The notes under the pieces: model-generated
Told to the model about the DNA's origin: nothing
Database searches by the model: none
The model's input: the letters and a program-made list of their open reading frames with translations, nothing else
Position numbers and translations under genes: made by a program
Part shown: positions 15,340 to 31,225 of the stretch, one piece after another
Numbering within the stretch: position 1 is the first letter of the stretch
Layout: each line of letters begins with the position of its first letter
Assembly: GCA_034406715.1 (NCBI GenBank)
Contig: CP137870.1
Location: 1,116,001-1,180,000 of the forward strand
DNA: 64,000 nucleotides
Direction: 5' to 3'
Source of the DNA: Rhodotorula mucilaginosa
Lineage: Eukaryota; Basidiomycota; Microbotryomycetes; Sporidiobolales; Sporidiobolaceae

Positions 15340-18300
15340 ATGGCGAACAAGCATATACGCTCAGACGACGAGGACGAGCTCGACCGCGCCGTCGCCTCGA
15401 CGTCGGCCAAGCGACAGCGTCGAGAAGACGATGAACAGTCGGACGCGGACGCCTCGCCTCCTCCTCGCAACGGAGGACGCGGGCGGGGGGGAGCGGGCGA
15501 CGGTGACATGGACATCGACTATCAGGCCGCATCGGACGAGCAAGAGGACGAGCTGGACGACGACGACGACGACGACGAGGAGCAGGAACGCCGCAACCTC
15601 GAGGAAGTTCAACGCAGCATGGCCAACAACTCGAGGGTCAGTCTGCGCGTGTAAAGGGTCACAGAGCCCATCGCTGACTGACCTGGCTGCACACAGCGCG
15701 TCGCCGAAGCCGGCGTGATCCGTCAAGTCGACCTGCTCAACTTCATGGTGCGCTCCAGTTACGCCTCCCGCACCCGCTTCCCAGCGTACTTACTGACACG
15801 CCCGTATGCTCGGCCGTAGTGTCACGCCCACACGACGGTCGACTTTGGGCCCCAAGTCAACTTCCTCGTGGGCGTCAACGGTTCCGGAAAGTCGGCCGTC
15901 TTGACCGGAATCACGATGGCTCTCGGCGGCAACGCAAAAGCAACGGTACGCTTCCGAGCCTTGCCGCGCTGCGCTGGCACGTACTAAGACTCCCGTCCCG
16001 AACACAGAACCGCGGGCAGAAAGGAGGCGATCTCGTCATGGAGGGCGCGACAAAGTGCGTGCAGTTTGACCCCGTCGCTCTGTCTTTTTTTTATGCCTCA
16101 CCTCTGACCTAGCTCATCGGATCACCAGCAACACGGCACGCGTTTCGGTTACCCTCGCAAACGTGGGCGAGGACGCGTTCCTGCACAACATCTACGGCGA
16201 CGAAATCACCATCGAACGTACCATCAACAAAGCCGGCGGAGGCGGCTACAAGATCAAGAACGCCGAAGGCAAAACTGTCGACACAAAGAAAGCTACCTTG
16301 GACAAGATTCGTGCGCTCCTCCCTCAGCGGGCTTACGAGATAAGACGACGACTCTGACCCGTCTCTCTGTGCCACACGCTCAGTCGACAGCTTCAACATT
16401 CAGGTCGACAACCCGATGACGGTGTTGACGCAGGACCAGTCCCGTCAGTTCCTGGCGTCCGCGTCTGCCAAAGACAAGTACACTGTACGTCAGCACGCAA
16501 CCTGTGCTGATATTCAGCGACCGAGTGCTGACGAGGAGAAACCGGTGCTGCTCGCAGTTCTTCCTCCGCGGAACGCAGCTCGCTCAGCTCACCGAGGAGT
16601 ACGAGCAAATCCGCTCAAACACCGAGGCCATGGACGAAGCTCTACAGAACAAGCGCGATAGGGTACCCGAGCTCAAAGAGGCGTACCGCAAAGCAAAGGA
16701 TCGCGCGAAATCTGCGCAGCTCGCGTGGGATCAGAAGCAGAGCCTGGAGCCTTTGCGCAACCAACTCGCGTGGGCTTGCGTCGACGAGGTGGAAAAGGTT
16801 CGTTGCTGCCTTGCTCGCTGGCACAACCTGCTCTGTGGTACTGACCAGGCTCAACCATCCATTCCGCCTCGCAGCAAGTTGAATTCGGAGCGAGCAAGAT
16901 CGACGAGCAGAGGAGCAAGCTTCTCGACACCGAACGGGATATCGAGAAGGTCGAGGTGAGTCTGCAGAAGCACAGACGACACGGCTATTATCCGACGCTT
17001 GCTTACACTGCGGGACTAGACCACGCTCGCCGAGCTCGCCACCGGCGTTGCCGACCTTCAAGAGGCCGAAGCCGAGGCAAGCGACAAGGTCAAGCAGCAC
17101 CTGCCTCGCATCGACGAACTCAAGCAGATCATCAAGGCGAACCGCGACCGCACCGCAAAGTGGAAAGTGAGGCGGACCCCTTCTCAGCCACTCTCGCATG
17201 ATTCCGAGCTTGATCACTAACGTCTTCCTTCTCTCCACTCCAGGACGCCGAGCGGACCATGAACAACACGCTCGCGCGGCTGCAAGCGACGATCGACCAG
17301 TTTGACGAGCAGATCGCCGAGGAAGAGAGGAAGCTGTCCCGCGACCTCGAAGCGGAACGCAAACCGCTCCGGGACAACATCGCCCGCGCGAACGACGACA
17401 TTGCCGATCTCACTCAGCGCATCGCCGACGCCCGTCAGCGAGAGTCGAACGCCAACGAAGCCGGTCGTGCCGAGGGTCAGCGGTACGAGGCGATTCGTGA
17501 ACGTATCGGCGCTGCCGAGCAGACCGAGCGCGAACACGTCAACCGCATCCAGCACATCAAGCGCTCTCAGTCGGACGCCTACGCCGCTTACGGAGACAGG
17601 ATGCCTCGCTTCATGCAAGCCGTCGCCGCCGAGAGTCGTTGGCAGAAGAAGCCGATCGGTCCGATCGGCTTGTCGGTCAAGCTCAACAAGCAGGAGTACT
17701 CGCGTGTCCTCGAGTCGTTCTTTGGCCCGACCTTGAACGCGTTCATCGTCACCAACCCGCAAGATGCTCGTCTCCTCAAGGCCATGCACAAACAACACGG
17801 CCTGTGCGTTTGCTCCCTTCTTATTTCCCGCCTTCGTAAATGCTGTTTTGACATGACCGGAATCCCCTTTGCAGCGACCACAACGTGCCGATCTTGACCC
17901 AGTCGTACGACCACAATTTCGACTTTTCGCACGGCGAGCCGGGTGAAGGGATCATGACGGTTCTGCGCGCGTGCACGGTATGTATCGTCGACGTCGCGGA
18001 AAACCCGACCAGAAGCTTCCCTGATAATTCTTGCGCGTTCTGCAGATCACGGACGAGCTCGTCAAACAAGCTCTCATCGTCAGCAACCGCATCGAGACTT
18101 GCGCGCTGGTGCCGACCCGTCCGGACGGTGACAACCTGCTTCGCACGAACCCACGCAACGTGTCGGCCGCGTACTCCGCAGATTGCTTCCAGATCCGCAG
18201 CACGTAGGGACCCCTCCCTATTCACTGTGCTGAGAGGTACACGCAGCTGAACTGATTCGATACGTCTCGCAGCCAAGGCCGGTCTTCCTCCTCTACGATG

Positions 18301-20341
18301 GCAACCTGGAAGGGCGCTCCTCGTCTGCAGCGCGACCTCACCGAGATAATCCGGTGCGTCTTCGCATTCCATTCTTTTCACGACGATCTGCCGCTGACCC
18401 TTCGTCCTTCAGCCGTGTGGAAGAAGAGCGCAACAGGGTTCACGCGGACATCCAGCAGATGCTCGCCGAAAGGGACCAGGTCAGGCAGCGCTGCACCCAG
18501 CTCGAGAACGAACGCAAGCAGGCCGAGGTAAGTCTCTGTGCTCCACGGAAACGGCTCGCGGACAGCTCATGACTCATTGCTCTCGTGCAGGCCGAGGCGC
18601 ATGCTGCTCAGAGGCAGACCGTCCAGCTCAACCGCCGAATTCAAGACTGGGACGCCAAGCTCAAGGAGGAACAGCCGAACAATATCGCCGCTTTGCAAGA
18701 GAACAAGCGCGTGCGTACCTGCCGTCCGCCGCACTGGCAGCGGGAACGAACACTGCTGACCGTTCTTGTTTGTCGACGCTCGCAGGAAACCGAGCAGGAG
18801 CGCGAGAACATGCTCGCGCAGTACAAGGCAGGTCTCGCCAAGTTCGAAGAGTCGAGTGCGAGCCAGAGTGCCGCTCAAGCGGTGGAGGAGAAGCAAGCCA
18901 TCGAGGAGGAACTGAAGCAGCACGAGAGAATCCTCAGGAAGCTCAGGGTGGGTCGGATTATGCCTGAGACGATCGTGACTCTTGTATGTACTGACGGTTT
19001 CGGTAATTGCACAGGAACGTATCGACAAGGAGACTACGGCTGAGGCGACCGCTCGAGCCCATTTCGACAAGCTGGCCGGCACTCGGAAGGGGATCCAGAA
19101 CACGATCGAGCAGTACGAGCAAGAACTGGAGGGAGTGAAGAAGACTCGCGACGTGAGTGGTCTACCGAACCGTCGTCGTCGTCACGCGTGATCTCGCTGA
19201 CTCTTCGGGTCGCGCTACAGGAACGGGTCGAGCAAGCGACTTCGATCTGCGAGCGTCCGAAGGTCGACAAGCCGAAGGACCGCAGGCGCCTCGAGAAGGA
19301 GATCGACTCGATCGAGAGGGCGCTCAAGCAGCAGGCAAAAGAGCAAGGCGCGACGCTGGACGAGATTGTCCAGGATCTCGAAGAGAAGAAGAAGAGGGCG
19401 CACGAGGCAGTTAAGTCGATGAATGAGCTCGCCGGCTTGGTCAAAGTGAGTTCGCACGCCACCGCGCCTTTTCCCTGAACCTTTTGTTTTCCCCTCGGTG
19501 CCCGCTCAAACACAGGAAAGCATACTAAGATCCTTCCACCGCCTCGACAAGGCGTTGGCCGCGGCGTACGACTCGCGCGTCATGCGCTGGACCGACTTCC
19601 GCACGCACATCAGCAACCGCGCGAGGGCCATGTTCCAGCACCACCTCACGCAGCGTGGCTTTACCGGCAAGCTCAAGTTCAACCACTCGAACTGCACCCT
19701 CGACATCCTCATCCAGACCGAGGCCGATGCGGGTTCGAAAAAGGCCAAGCAGAAGGACACGAAGAGTTTGTCGGGTGGCGAAAAGTCGTTCTCGACCATC
19801 TGCTTGCTGCTCACCATGTGGGAATCGGTCGGTTGCCCGCTGCGGTGCCTCGACGAATTCGTGAGTGGCGCGTGCCTCTTTCTCTTTCGCCCACCGCTCA
19901 AAATGCTGACACCTTGGTCGCGCGCGCTCTTGACAGGATGTCTTCATGGTGCGTTCCGCTCGCTCAGAGTCTGTCTCGTGGATGCGTGCCCCGGTGGCTG
20001 ACTCTGTCCGTCCTACAGGACGCCGTCAACCGCCGAATCGCGATGAAAATGATGGTCGACACGGCGGCTCAGGCGGATCAGACCCAGTTCATCCTGATCA
20101 CCCCGCAAGACATGGGCGTGCGTGCTTCGTCTCTCCGCGTGCGCGAGGACGCACCGTTGACGCCCCTCCTTTTTCCCGCCCCGCAGAGTCTGTCGAGCTT
20201 TGGCGACGAGGTCAAGATTGTCAAGCTTGCGGACCCGTCTCGCGCTTCAGGTACGAGATCTGCGCTTCTTGCGGACGAACTGACACTAGAGAAAAGCTCA
20301 CGATTTCTGTGCTTGCAGGCGCGCTCGCTCGCGGTCGCTGA
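15340..20341 (+). CDS. SMC6: SMC6, structural maintenance of chromosomes protein 6
   Basis: Core ATPase subunit of the nuclear Smc5-Smc6 complex in recombinational repair and replication-stress tolerance. The N-terminal tail (ATG 15340) is acidic, with a run of Asp/Glu near 15540-15590. The head follows as [12 protein letters not shown], then after an intron [18 protein letters not shown] and Walker [10 protein letters not shown]; the NFMCH motif and RGQKGGD block are typical of SMC6. Coiled-coil exons (about 16560-17200, 17260-17560, 18420-19450) flank a hinge around 17590-18230. The C-terminal head has signature LSGGEKSF (about 19768-19791), Walker B ending in CLDEFDVFMD across introns, and a final FILITPQD block. 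Many short introns interrupt it; some exons are very small (one between 19880 and 20030 encodes only the DVFM part). Stop TGA is at 20339-20341. Confidence 0.93.
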
Positions 20342-21207
20342 GGAAACTAGTCGTCCCGCCTCTGCTTTTCGCTTCCCCCGCGCCGTTTGTGCCGTTGTTC
20401 TTTCTCCTGTCGCATCTATATCCCCCTCACAGCGTGATCCCTACGCATTTTGTCTGCCGTCGTTCCCCGTCTCTATGTTTCTGTGTATTTACTGCGCAGG
20501 TCCTCCCAGTATCGTTCTCATGAAATTTTCACATGCATATGCTTCTCCGCCGTCTGCGCCCGGTCGCCAACCTCGTGCTTTCAGCGTTGTTTGAGATAAG
20601 CTCAGAGTCCTCCGGCTCGAGGTGTGGCTTGCGAGGACGCTGTCGGCGTTGAACGGCGAATCGCTGAAGAGTGGAGCGACGGAAATTGACGCGACGCACC
20701 GGGGCGGACCAAGGGCCGAGGCACGGCGCAGCAACGCTCGACCGAGAGCCTGCGACGTGGCCGTACCTCGACTGGCAGCGCACGAGTCAACCCAGGCGAG
20801 CCTCGAGCGTCTCTGCAGGGCTACTCGTCGCATCACTCCTCGACACCTCCATCCGACCTCCGAGTCTGCGGGTCAGCTGGAGCGAGCCTCGCATCCGCTC
20901 GACCGCGTCCCTCTGCCACTCTGAGCGCGCGACTGGCTTCCACGGGAATCGCTGCGAGTCCAGAGCACGCAGGCTAGTCAGAGTGAGTCCCTCCTGCACT
21001 GCGATGGCAGCTGCACGTCGTCTCCGCCCCCCTTTCGTCGCCGTGTCATCGCCGCACGTCGCCCTTGCCCCACGCTGATCCCGACTTGTCCCGCTTCCCA
21101 GCGCCCAGTCGCACCGACTAGGCAACACCGAATCACCAGTCGTCGATCCGAGGGTCATAGTCGCTGGTCAAGCCCTCTCGCCCCCACTTGAAACGGGCGA
21201 GTCAGCC
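20342..21207. other. Intergenic: SMC6 3' end and INO80 promoter/leader
   Basis: 866 bases. The first 250 are pyrimidine-rich 3' sequence. The part before INO80 is GC-rich, with a donor-like GTGAGTCCC near 20983 and AG sites before 21207, so a leader intron is possible. No protein-like exon was found. Confidence 0.5.
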
Positions 21208-24200
21208 ATGTCGTCCTTGTCCCACCTCCTCGACGGCTCAAACGGCGTCAATGGCGGCTTCTCGTCCCCGGCCGGTGCAAACTCTTCCTATGCCGCAACT
21301 CCGGTAGCGCCAAAGCCAAAACGGAAACGTCCCAGTCGCGCTGCCGCAGCCTTTATCGACGAGGAAGACATTGCAAACCGTCGCGTGAGTCGCCGACCCG
21401 CATCTTCTCCTCCTCCCCGCCCTTTCTGCATGCGCGTAGCTGACGATGCGATCATCGCGAGCAGTCCTCTCTGCGCCAATCGACCCGCCCTAGGCGGTAC
21501 GACGATGAACTGTACGAGGACGACGGGAGTTACCTCGCCGTCGACCGCACGAACGGACGCGCCTCGGAGACCACCAACGGCGGCGCAGACGACTTGCCTT
21601 CCGACGAAGAAGGCGACGGACTCTTGAAGGCGACGTCGCACATCTGGCGCGAGCCGCTGCAGGCCTACATCTCAGACCTGCACGCCCGCCGGAGGCAAGT
21701 CGAGCAGGACGTCGAGGACGCCGAGGCGAGTCGCAAATTCCTCGTGGCCGCGCGCGCCGTCGACATGGCCGAGCGCCGCCTCCCGGCCATGCGCGAACGG
21801 CAAGCGGTCCGGCTCGTGCAGGTCCAGCAGGAACGCGAGATCCGAGCCCGTGAAGATGCCCTCGCCGCCGCGCGCGCTCACGCCGAAGAGAGCACGCGCA
21901 CGAAGAAGGACGTTGATCGCGAAGAGCGCCTGCGCAAGCAACGCGAGGCGGCACGCAAGAAGCGCGAGGAGGACCGCCTCAAGCGCGAACACGACAACGA
22001 GCAGCGGCGCCTGCGAGCGGAAGAGGCGCGGATAGCCAAGCTCCGCGAGGCTGAACGCTATGCTGCTCTCACCCCGGAAGAGAAGGAGGCTGAAGATCGA
22101 GCCCTGGCGGAAAAGCTCGCGCGCGAGCGCGAAGCCACCGCCGCGAGGCTCCGCGAACAGGAAGAGGAACTGCTCGCGAGCGGTCGCGGAGCTCGCAAGC
22201 GACGAAAAGCCGGCGACGACCTCGAGGCCGATGCAGTCGATGCCCTGTCGTCCTTTGGTATGTATGCCGAGTTTGACGAGCTCGAGGACGACGACTCGGG
22301 TCTCTACGACGCGCCCGGCGGCAAAGGCCGCAAAGGCAAAAGCGGATCGCGCCGCTCGTCCAGTTTTGCTCCCGAGGCATACGGGGTTCCCCAGCTACCG
22401 CCGGGAGCCTACGCCGGGCCGGACGGACAGTACTACGATGCGTCTGGCGCACCGCTCGAGTGGCCGCCGGCCGGTACTTCGGGCTCGCCTCGAATCCCCT
22501 TCGACGGCCTGAACGGTGACGGCGACGCAGAGATGACCAAGTCGTCGTCGTCGAAGAAGCGCGTCAAGTCGGCCGAGGAACTGGAGCGCAAGCTCTGGAC
22601 TCAGATTGCGCGTCGCGATATCCCCAGGGTCCGTTTCCTCTCAAAAGTCGCTCGGCGTGAAAAAGTCGACTTACTGACCTGAGGCGATCTCCCACGGATC
22701 TCTGGACGTGCAGGTCTTCAAGATTCAGCAGCAGAGCACCACCTCTCGACAATTCTTCGCCAAGCGACTCTCGAGCGTAGTCGCGCGCGAAGCCCGCCGT
22801 GCCGCCACGAGGACGAAAAACACCAAGGACGTCCAGACACGTGCGAAGCGCGTCATGCGCGAGATGCAGATGTTTTTGCGCGGGAACGAGAAGCGGGAAC
22901 GCGAAGCGCGGAAAAAGGCCGAGAAGGAGGCGCTCGAAAAGGCTCGCCGGGAGGAGGAAGTGCGCGAGGCGAAACGGCAAGCGCGCAAACTCAACTTTCT
23001 CATCACCCAAACCGAGCTGTACTCTCACTTTGTCGGCAGCAAGATCAAGAGTGCGTTTCTTGTGTGGTCTCTCTGCATGACCGCCCCTTCCCGCCTGACT
23101 CTGATTCTTCATCCTTCTCCCGCAGCGAGCGAGGCCGAAGACTCTGCCGATACGGCGTCGGAAGCCAAGCCGGCGCAGCAGCAGCAGCCAAGCGCCTCTC
23201 TGCTCGCCGCGATGAACGCCAACGACGCAGAAGGGGATCTGCGCGATCTCAACTTTGACGAAGGTATGTTTCGAATCCGCATCTGCCTCCACGACTCCTC
23301 TGGCTGACTGTGGACTGTTTTAATCTCGATAGACGACGAAGAGAACGCGGCCCGCCATGCGAAGCGCAACGCTCAGGCAGCGATCGATGCGGCCAGGAAC
23401 GCCGCTTCTGCTTTCGACGCGGCGGCCAAGGAGGCCAACGCCGCGCCAGACGGCGCTACTGGTCCGACGCCGACGGTATCGGGCTCGGGATCGAACGCGA
23501 ATGCTCCTCTCGACCTCGATGGCGCCGAGCTCAACTTCCAGAATCCGGAACTCGGCGGCGAAAAGGTCGTGGTGACGCAGCCAAAGATGCTCGCCTGCAC
23601 GCTCAAGGAGTACCAACTCAAGGGTCTCAACTGGCTCGCCAACCTCTACGAGCAGGGCATCAACGGCATCCTCGCAGACGAGATGGGTCTCGGCAAGACG
23701 GTCCAGTCGATCTCGCTCATGGCCTACCTGGCCGAGGTCCACAACATCTGGGGACCGTTCCTTGTCATCTCGCCCGCCTCGACGCTGCATAACTGGGTGC
23801 AAGAGATTACAAAGTTCGTGCCGAATCTCAAAGCTTTGCCGTACTGGGGAACGGTCAAAGATCGCCAGGTCCTCCGCAAGTTCTGGAACCGCAAATCGAT
23901 CCGATACGACCGCGACACGCCATTTCACGTCGTTGTCACGTCGTACCAGCTCGTGCGCCCTCTTTCCCATCGCCATCTATTGCGTGCTGAAGGCTGACGC
24001 ATTTGTTTCCTCTTCCATACAGGCGGTCGCCGACGAGAAGTACTTCAACCAGGTCAAGTGGCAGTACATGGTCCTCGACGAGGCTCAGGCGATCAAGTCG
24101 TCCGGCTCGACGCGATGGAAAACGCTCCTCGGCTTCCGCTGCCGCAACCGACTGCTCCTCACTGGCACGCCGATCCAGAACTCGATGCACGAGCTCTGGG

Positions 24201-26841
24201 CTCTTCTCCACTTCATCATGCCGTCGCTCTTTGACTCGCACGACGAGTTCAGCGAGTGGTTCTCGCAGGGCATCGAAGGTGGAGCGGACAGCAAGGGCGG
24301 CATGAACGAGCATCAGCTTCGTCGACTGCACATGATCCTCAAGCCGTTCATGCTCCGGCGTATCAAGAAGAACGTGCAGAACGAGCTCGGTGACAAGGTA
24401 CGCAACCGCTTCCAACTTTGGTCTTCCGGACTCCCACGCTCACCAAGTGTATTCTTTGCAGATCGAGATCGACGTCTACTGCGACTTGACGCCCCGTCAG
24501 AAGGCGATGTACCGCACGCTCAAGGAGAACATCTCGATCACCGATCTGGTCGCTCGCGCCTCGAGTTTGAACGACGACGACAGCGTCAAGCGCTTGATGA
24601 ACCTCATCATGCAGTTCCGAAAAGTCTGCAACCACCCAGAGCTCTTTGAGCGAGCCGACGTGACGGCGCCGTTCGCCTTCGCCACCTTCAACAAGACCGC
24701 GAGCTTGATCCGCGACCCGGACGTCCTTGACGTGCCCTACGCGACTCACAGCGTCATCGAGTACAACCTGCCGAAGACGCTGTACCGCGAAGGCGGCCTC
24801 CTCCACGTGCCCGGACCCAATTCGCGCGCGGGCAGCGACAGCTTCCACCTCGGTCGCCTGATGAACATTTGGCAGCCGGATTACGTTCAGCAGTCTCTCC
24901 AGTCGGAAGGTACGCCGCGCTCGTCCTAGCCGACTGCTGCTGCGTCAGACATCTGACGGGCCTACTCGATTCGCAGACTCGCCGTTCGCCGTCTCGCGCC
25001 ACCTCGACATGAGCCCGTCGGATCTCCATCGTGCCGTCACCTCGCACGGCATTTTGCGACTCGGACTTGCCTTGCAACGTCAGCAAGACTACCAAAACTC
25101 GGTGACGTACGCTAGGTAAGCTTCCGGCATCGCGGTCACGTCTCGAATCGCATTGAAAAGCTAACCACGTTCCTTTGCCGCAGCGTACACGACGACGACG
25201 TCGAAAAGAGCGCTTTTAGCCTCGTCCTGCCTCCAAAAGCCTCGTTGCTGTCTCGCAGTGACCTGGGCGGCGGCAGCGGTCTCGTTCCGCTCGGCGAGAT
25301 CGAGCGCAATTACCGGCTCACGTCCCCATTGAACCGGCCGGATGCGCGATTCTACTACGACCCGGCGGTCGCTCCGACGATTGGAGCGACCTGCAGCGAC
25401 CGCTCGTTCGCCTACGACGAGGACCGGGTCCGCTTCGACCCGCTTTTCCACGCTGCCTTTTTCGGGTTGCCGCCAGCCTCGCGGGAATCGATCGGCGACG
25501 TCCGGCGGTATCAGGCCGCGCTGCCAGGCATGCCCGCGCAGGGTATCCTCGACGTGTCTGACCCGACGCAACTGCCTCTGCCCTCGATGCTCGTCCCGCA
25601 GCTGCAAAAGCTGATCCTCGACTCCGGCAAGCTGGCCAAGCTGGACGCACTCTTGACTAAGCTCAAGGCGGAAGGCCACCGTTGCCTGATCTACTTCCAG
25701 ATGACGCGCATGATCGACCTGTTCGAAGAGTACCTCGCATTCCGTCAGTACAAGTACCTCCGCCTCGACGGCAACTCGACCATCTCGGAGCGTCGCGACA
25801 TGGTTACCGACTGGCAGACCAAGCCGGAACTCTTCATCTTCCTTCTCTCGACTCGCGCCGGTGGACTCGGAATCAACCTGACAGCCGCCGACACCGTCAT
25901 CTTCTACGATTCCGACTGGAACCCTTCGGTGAGTGACGGCCTCACAGTCTCTTCGTCGCTATGTAGCTACTGACTCTTCGAGGCTACTCAGAACGACGCC
26001 CAGGCCATGGACCGAGCACACCGTCTCGGCCAGACCAAGCAAGTCACGGTCTACCGTCTCATCACCAAGGACACGGTCGACGAGCGGATCGTGCAACTCG
26101 CGAGGTGAGTTGCCTACAGCCTTTCAACCCACTGAGTAGGGACTGACCTGGTGTTTGCGCCTCGCAGGAACAAGAAGCTCGTCCAGGACGCCGTGGTGGG
26201 CTCGTCCGGAGCGGCAGCGCCGAGCGAAGGACCCGCCAAGGCGAACGAAGTCGTGTCTCTTCTCCTCAACGATACCGAGCTCGAAGAGAGCCTGCGACAG
26301 GCCGAAGAGCGCCGCAAGCGGAACGAAGAGATCAAACGCGAGGACGGCAAGCGCGGTGCTCAGAAGCGCCAAGACAACCGGCGCCAGAAGCAAGCCGCCG
26401 CGGCCGAGATGGCGCAGAAACCTTCGGCGTGGGAGGATGCCGTTGACGACGAAGACGGCATGTCCTTCTTTGCCAACGTGAACCAGACGGCCGCCAACGA
26501 TGACGACGCCGAGCAACCGCCCGCGAGCGGTACCGCCAGCGGCACGGAGACGCCTCAACCGCCAGCTCAAGGTCAAGGTCAAGCGCAGCCCGAGGCGAAA
26601 CCGAAACCGGCTCGGAAGCGCAAGCCAGAACTCGACGAGAACGGCCAGCCGATCCAGAAGCGGAAGCGCCGGTCAAGAGCAGAAATGTGCGTCCGCGTGT
26701 CACTCTTCGTCACCACAAGGTGCAGCTCTAACCCATCTTGCTCGCATCTGCAGGGAGATCTTCCGAGCTGAAGAAGCAGAGCGGAAACGGCAACGCGAAG
26801 AAGAGCGCCTCGCCAAGAAGGCTGCCAAAGCCGGGAAGTAG
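21208..26841 (+). CDS. INO80: INO80 chromatin-remodelling ATPase
   Basis: Catalytic subunit of the nuclear INO80 complex, which slides nucleosomes and edits H2A.Z. It starts at ATG 21208; the first intron is 21385-21464, followed by a long charged exon with coiled-coil character (about 21640-22200). The DBINO domain lies around 22710-23045 ([36 protein letters not shown]). The ATPase follows: motif [13 protein letters not shown] (about 23670), motif [12 protein letters not shown], motif [14 protein letters not shown], then a large insertion between the lobes (about 24640-25600), as expected for INO80, and lobe 2 with [27 protein letters not shown] and [14 protein letters not shown]. The C-terminal tail is Lys/Glu-rich. 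About eleven exons. The stop at 26841 is 102 bases from the stop of the convergent gene. Confidence 0.96.
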
Positions 26842-26943
26842 CTTGAAGTGCATTCTGTTTGTTGTGTGTACCTGCATATACCTTGTTCTTTTCCCCGCTT
26901 CTCTCTCCGTGCATCGTGAAGTGAAGAAATGTCTATAGCATGT

Positions 26944-28897
26944 CTACTCCGTGTCGAAGTATGTGCGGGTCGGATCATACGGGATATAATCAAAGTCGAT
27001 CAAGCCGCCGACCTCGGGCATTCCCATCTCCTCGAGATCGCGGAAGCCGAGCAAGACACCGTCCCACCCCCAGACATACGTCGTCGCGAGCTTGCCCTCG
27101 TCGTCGAACGTGTAGAACGTCGCTCGGAGGTCCTTCATCTCCCATCCGGACGCCTCGCTCGCGCTCCGGAAGACGTGCTCGAGTCGGAGACCGAGGGTGA
27201 TGTTGCCGCGGGCGCTCTGCTTGAAGATGTACTTGGGGTGCAGCGGACCTTTGTTCTTGGGCGCGGTGGGCCAATTCGGCAGTCTGAGCCAGTAGTGAAA
27301 GCGTTCGCTCCGGCCCGGTTGCGGGATGCTCGCCCGCGGACGAGTGAGCGCCTCTCGACGTTTTTCGGCATATGTCTTGCGCGCGGCCGAGTTCGTCTTT
27401 TGCGGACTGGCGGAGGCGAGACGCCGCAGCTGCTTCGAGGTCGACGGCGCGGGCGGGATCCAGCCTTCGCGCTGTAACCGGCTCGCCGTGACGCAACGCT
27501 GCTTGCTCGGCGTGAAAACTTCTTCTTCCGGTGTGGGCGGTGTCGACCTCTTGCGAGAGTTGTCGGAGGAAGAAGTAGAAGGCGCGGTGGAGTGAGTCCG
27601 CGACAATGTTCCGGAAAGGGTGGACCCGGCTTGAACGCTCGGACAGGGCCGGCGAAAGGCCGAGAGCAGCACGGGCTTCGGTGGTGTCGGCATAGTTGTT
27701 TGTTGAAGACATGCGCGAGCGTGCTGCGAAGACAAGAGCTCGGCCTTGACGGATCCTGGCGAGGCGTCCGCGTCCGCGTCCGAGTCGTCCGAAGCCGCTG
27801 CCGCCGCGGCTTCGGTGACAGCTGCGCGCTCCTTGCCTTTGCCTTTACCGCGCGGGGTAGTCGAAGCTCGGACTGCTGCCGCTTTGCCGGGCGGTGGCGA
27901 CCGAGGGACGAAATTGACGTTGCCGTTCGCATCGAGTCCGATCATGAGGGACACCTCTGTCTCGCCGCTCGAAGCACCCATCCCAGGAGGACGCATCGTA
28001 GGCTCCACGGGTAGGTCGGCGCGACCCATCGCCGCCGTCGCCACCACCGCGCGTGGACTCGACGGTTCCTCGGTATTGTCGCGCTTCTCGGATTCGCGTT
28101 CGGCTTGAAGTTGCCGTTGGAGGTAAATCTTGTAGTCGGCCGATCGGTTCGACGGCGACGGCGTCGCAGAGCGGTCTCGTCCTGGTTCCGCTGGACCCGC
28201 AGAGGCGGAACGCTCGCGCGGCGTAGTGACGGGAGAGCGTCGCCGCGCGCTCAAGCTCGCGATGTGATCTTCAAAGTCTTCCTCCGGTTCGCTGTCGGTG
28301 ACTCGGCCATCTGTGGCGCCATCCGTATCGGTCCCGCTCGGAGTCGCTGGCGTGATGCACGCTCCGCTGTTTTGGGAATGGAGGAGGCCCGACGGCGGAT
28401 TGGCCGGCGGAGAGTACTGTTTCGAGTTTCGGCGGATTGGGGACGACCGCAGCCGCTGTCCGGCAGGTCCTGGTCCCAAATGTTCCCCGTCCGAACCCGC
28501 AGCAGCTGGTGAGCTCGGCGACACCTTGACGCGCAACTTGGCGATGATGAACTCGAGGTAAGTCCCCGGGGCGACCATTTCCCACGCCGAGGCGGCGACG
28601 ATGAACCGCTTCTCGCGTCCCGGGAATCGCTGTGCGAACGAGCAGGTATAGGCTTCATCGTCCTCGACGCCAAAGTGCCGGCGCACTCCTGCCAGTGCAG
28701 TCTGTGGAGAACAGCAGGTCAGCCTGGGTTGAGTGATCATCCAGTCCCTCCGAGGGATGCCGCTATATGGGACGGTGGCGCACCTCGTAAGGCTGGCCTG
28801 CCTTGATGACGACTCCGCTCGTCGCAAACTGCGAGCTGCACGCCTGCCCGACGGCGTCTGCATCGGCGAGTTCGACAAAGACGACTCCGGCCGACAT
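26944..28897 (-). CDS. Unrecognised nuclear-like protein with conserved-looking ends
   Basis: I do not recognise this family. Exon 1 is 28897-28784 (38 codons from the only in-frame ATG), the intron 28783-28702, and exon 2 28701-26944, giving 623 aa. The N-terminal 90 residues look folded (GVVFVELADADAVGQAC, then RRHFGVEDDEAYTCSFAQRF and EMVAPGTYLEFIIAKLRV). The middle 350 residues are low-complexity Ser/Pro/Arg/Ala with TP and SP sites, probably disordered and phosphorylated. The last 110 residues look folded again, aromatic-rich (RFHYWLRLPNWP, TTYVWGWDGVLLGFRDLEE), ending YDPTRTYFDTE. The frame extends upstream of 28897 without an ATG until a stop near 29050, so a missed 5' exon is possible. 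A scaffold or chromatin role is only a guess. Confidence 0.7.
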
Positions 28898-31225
<2,328 letters not shown>

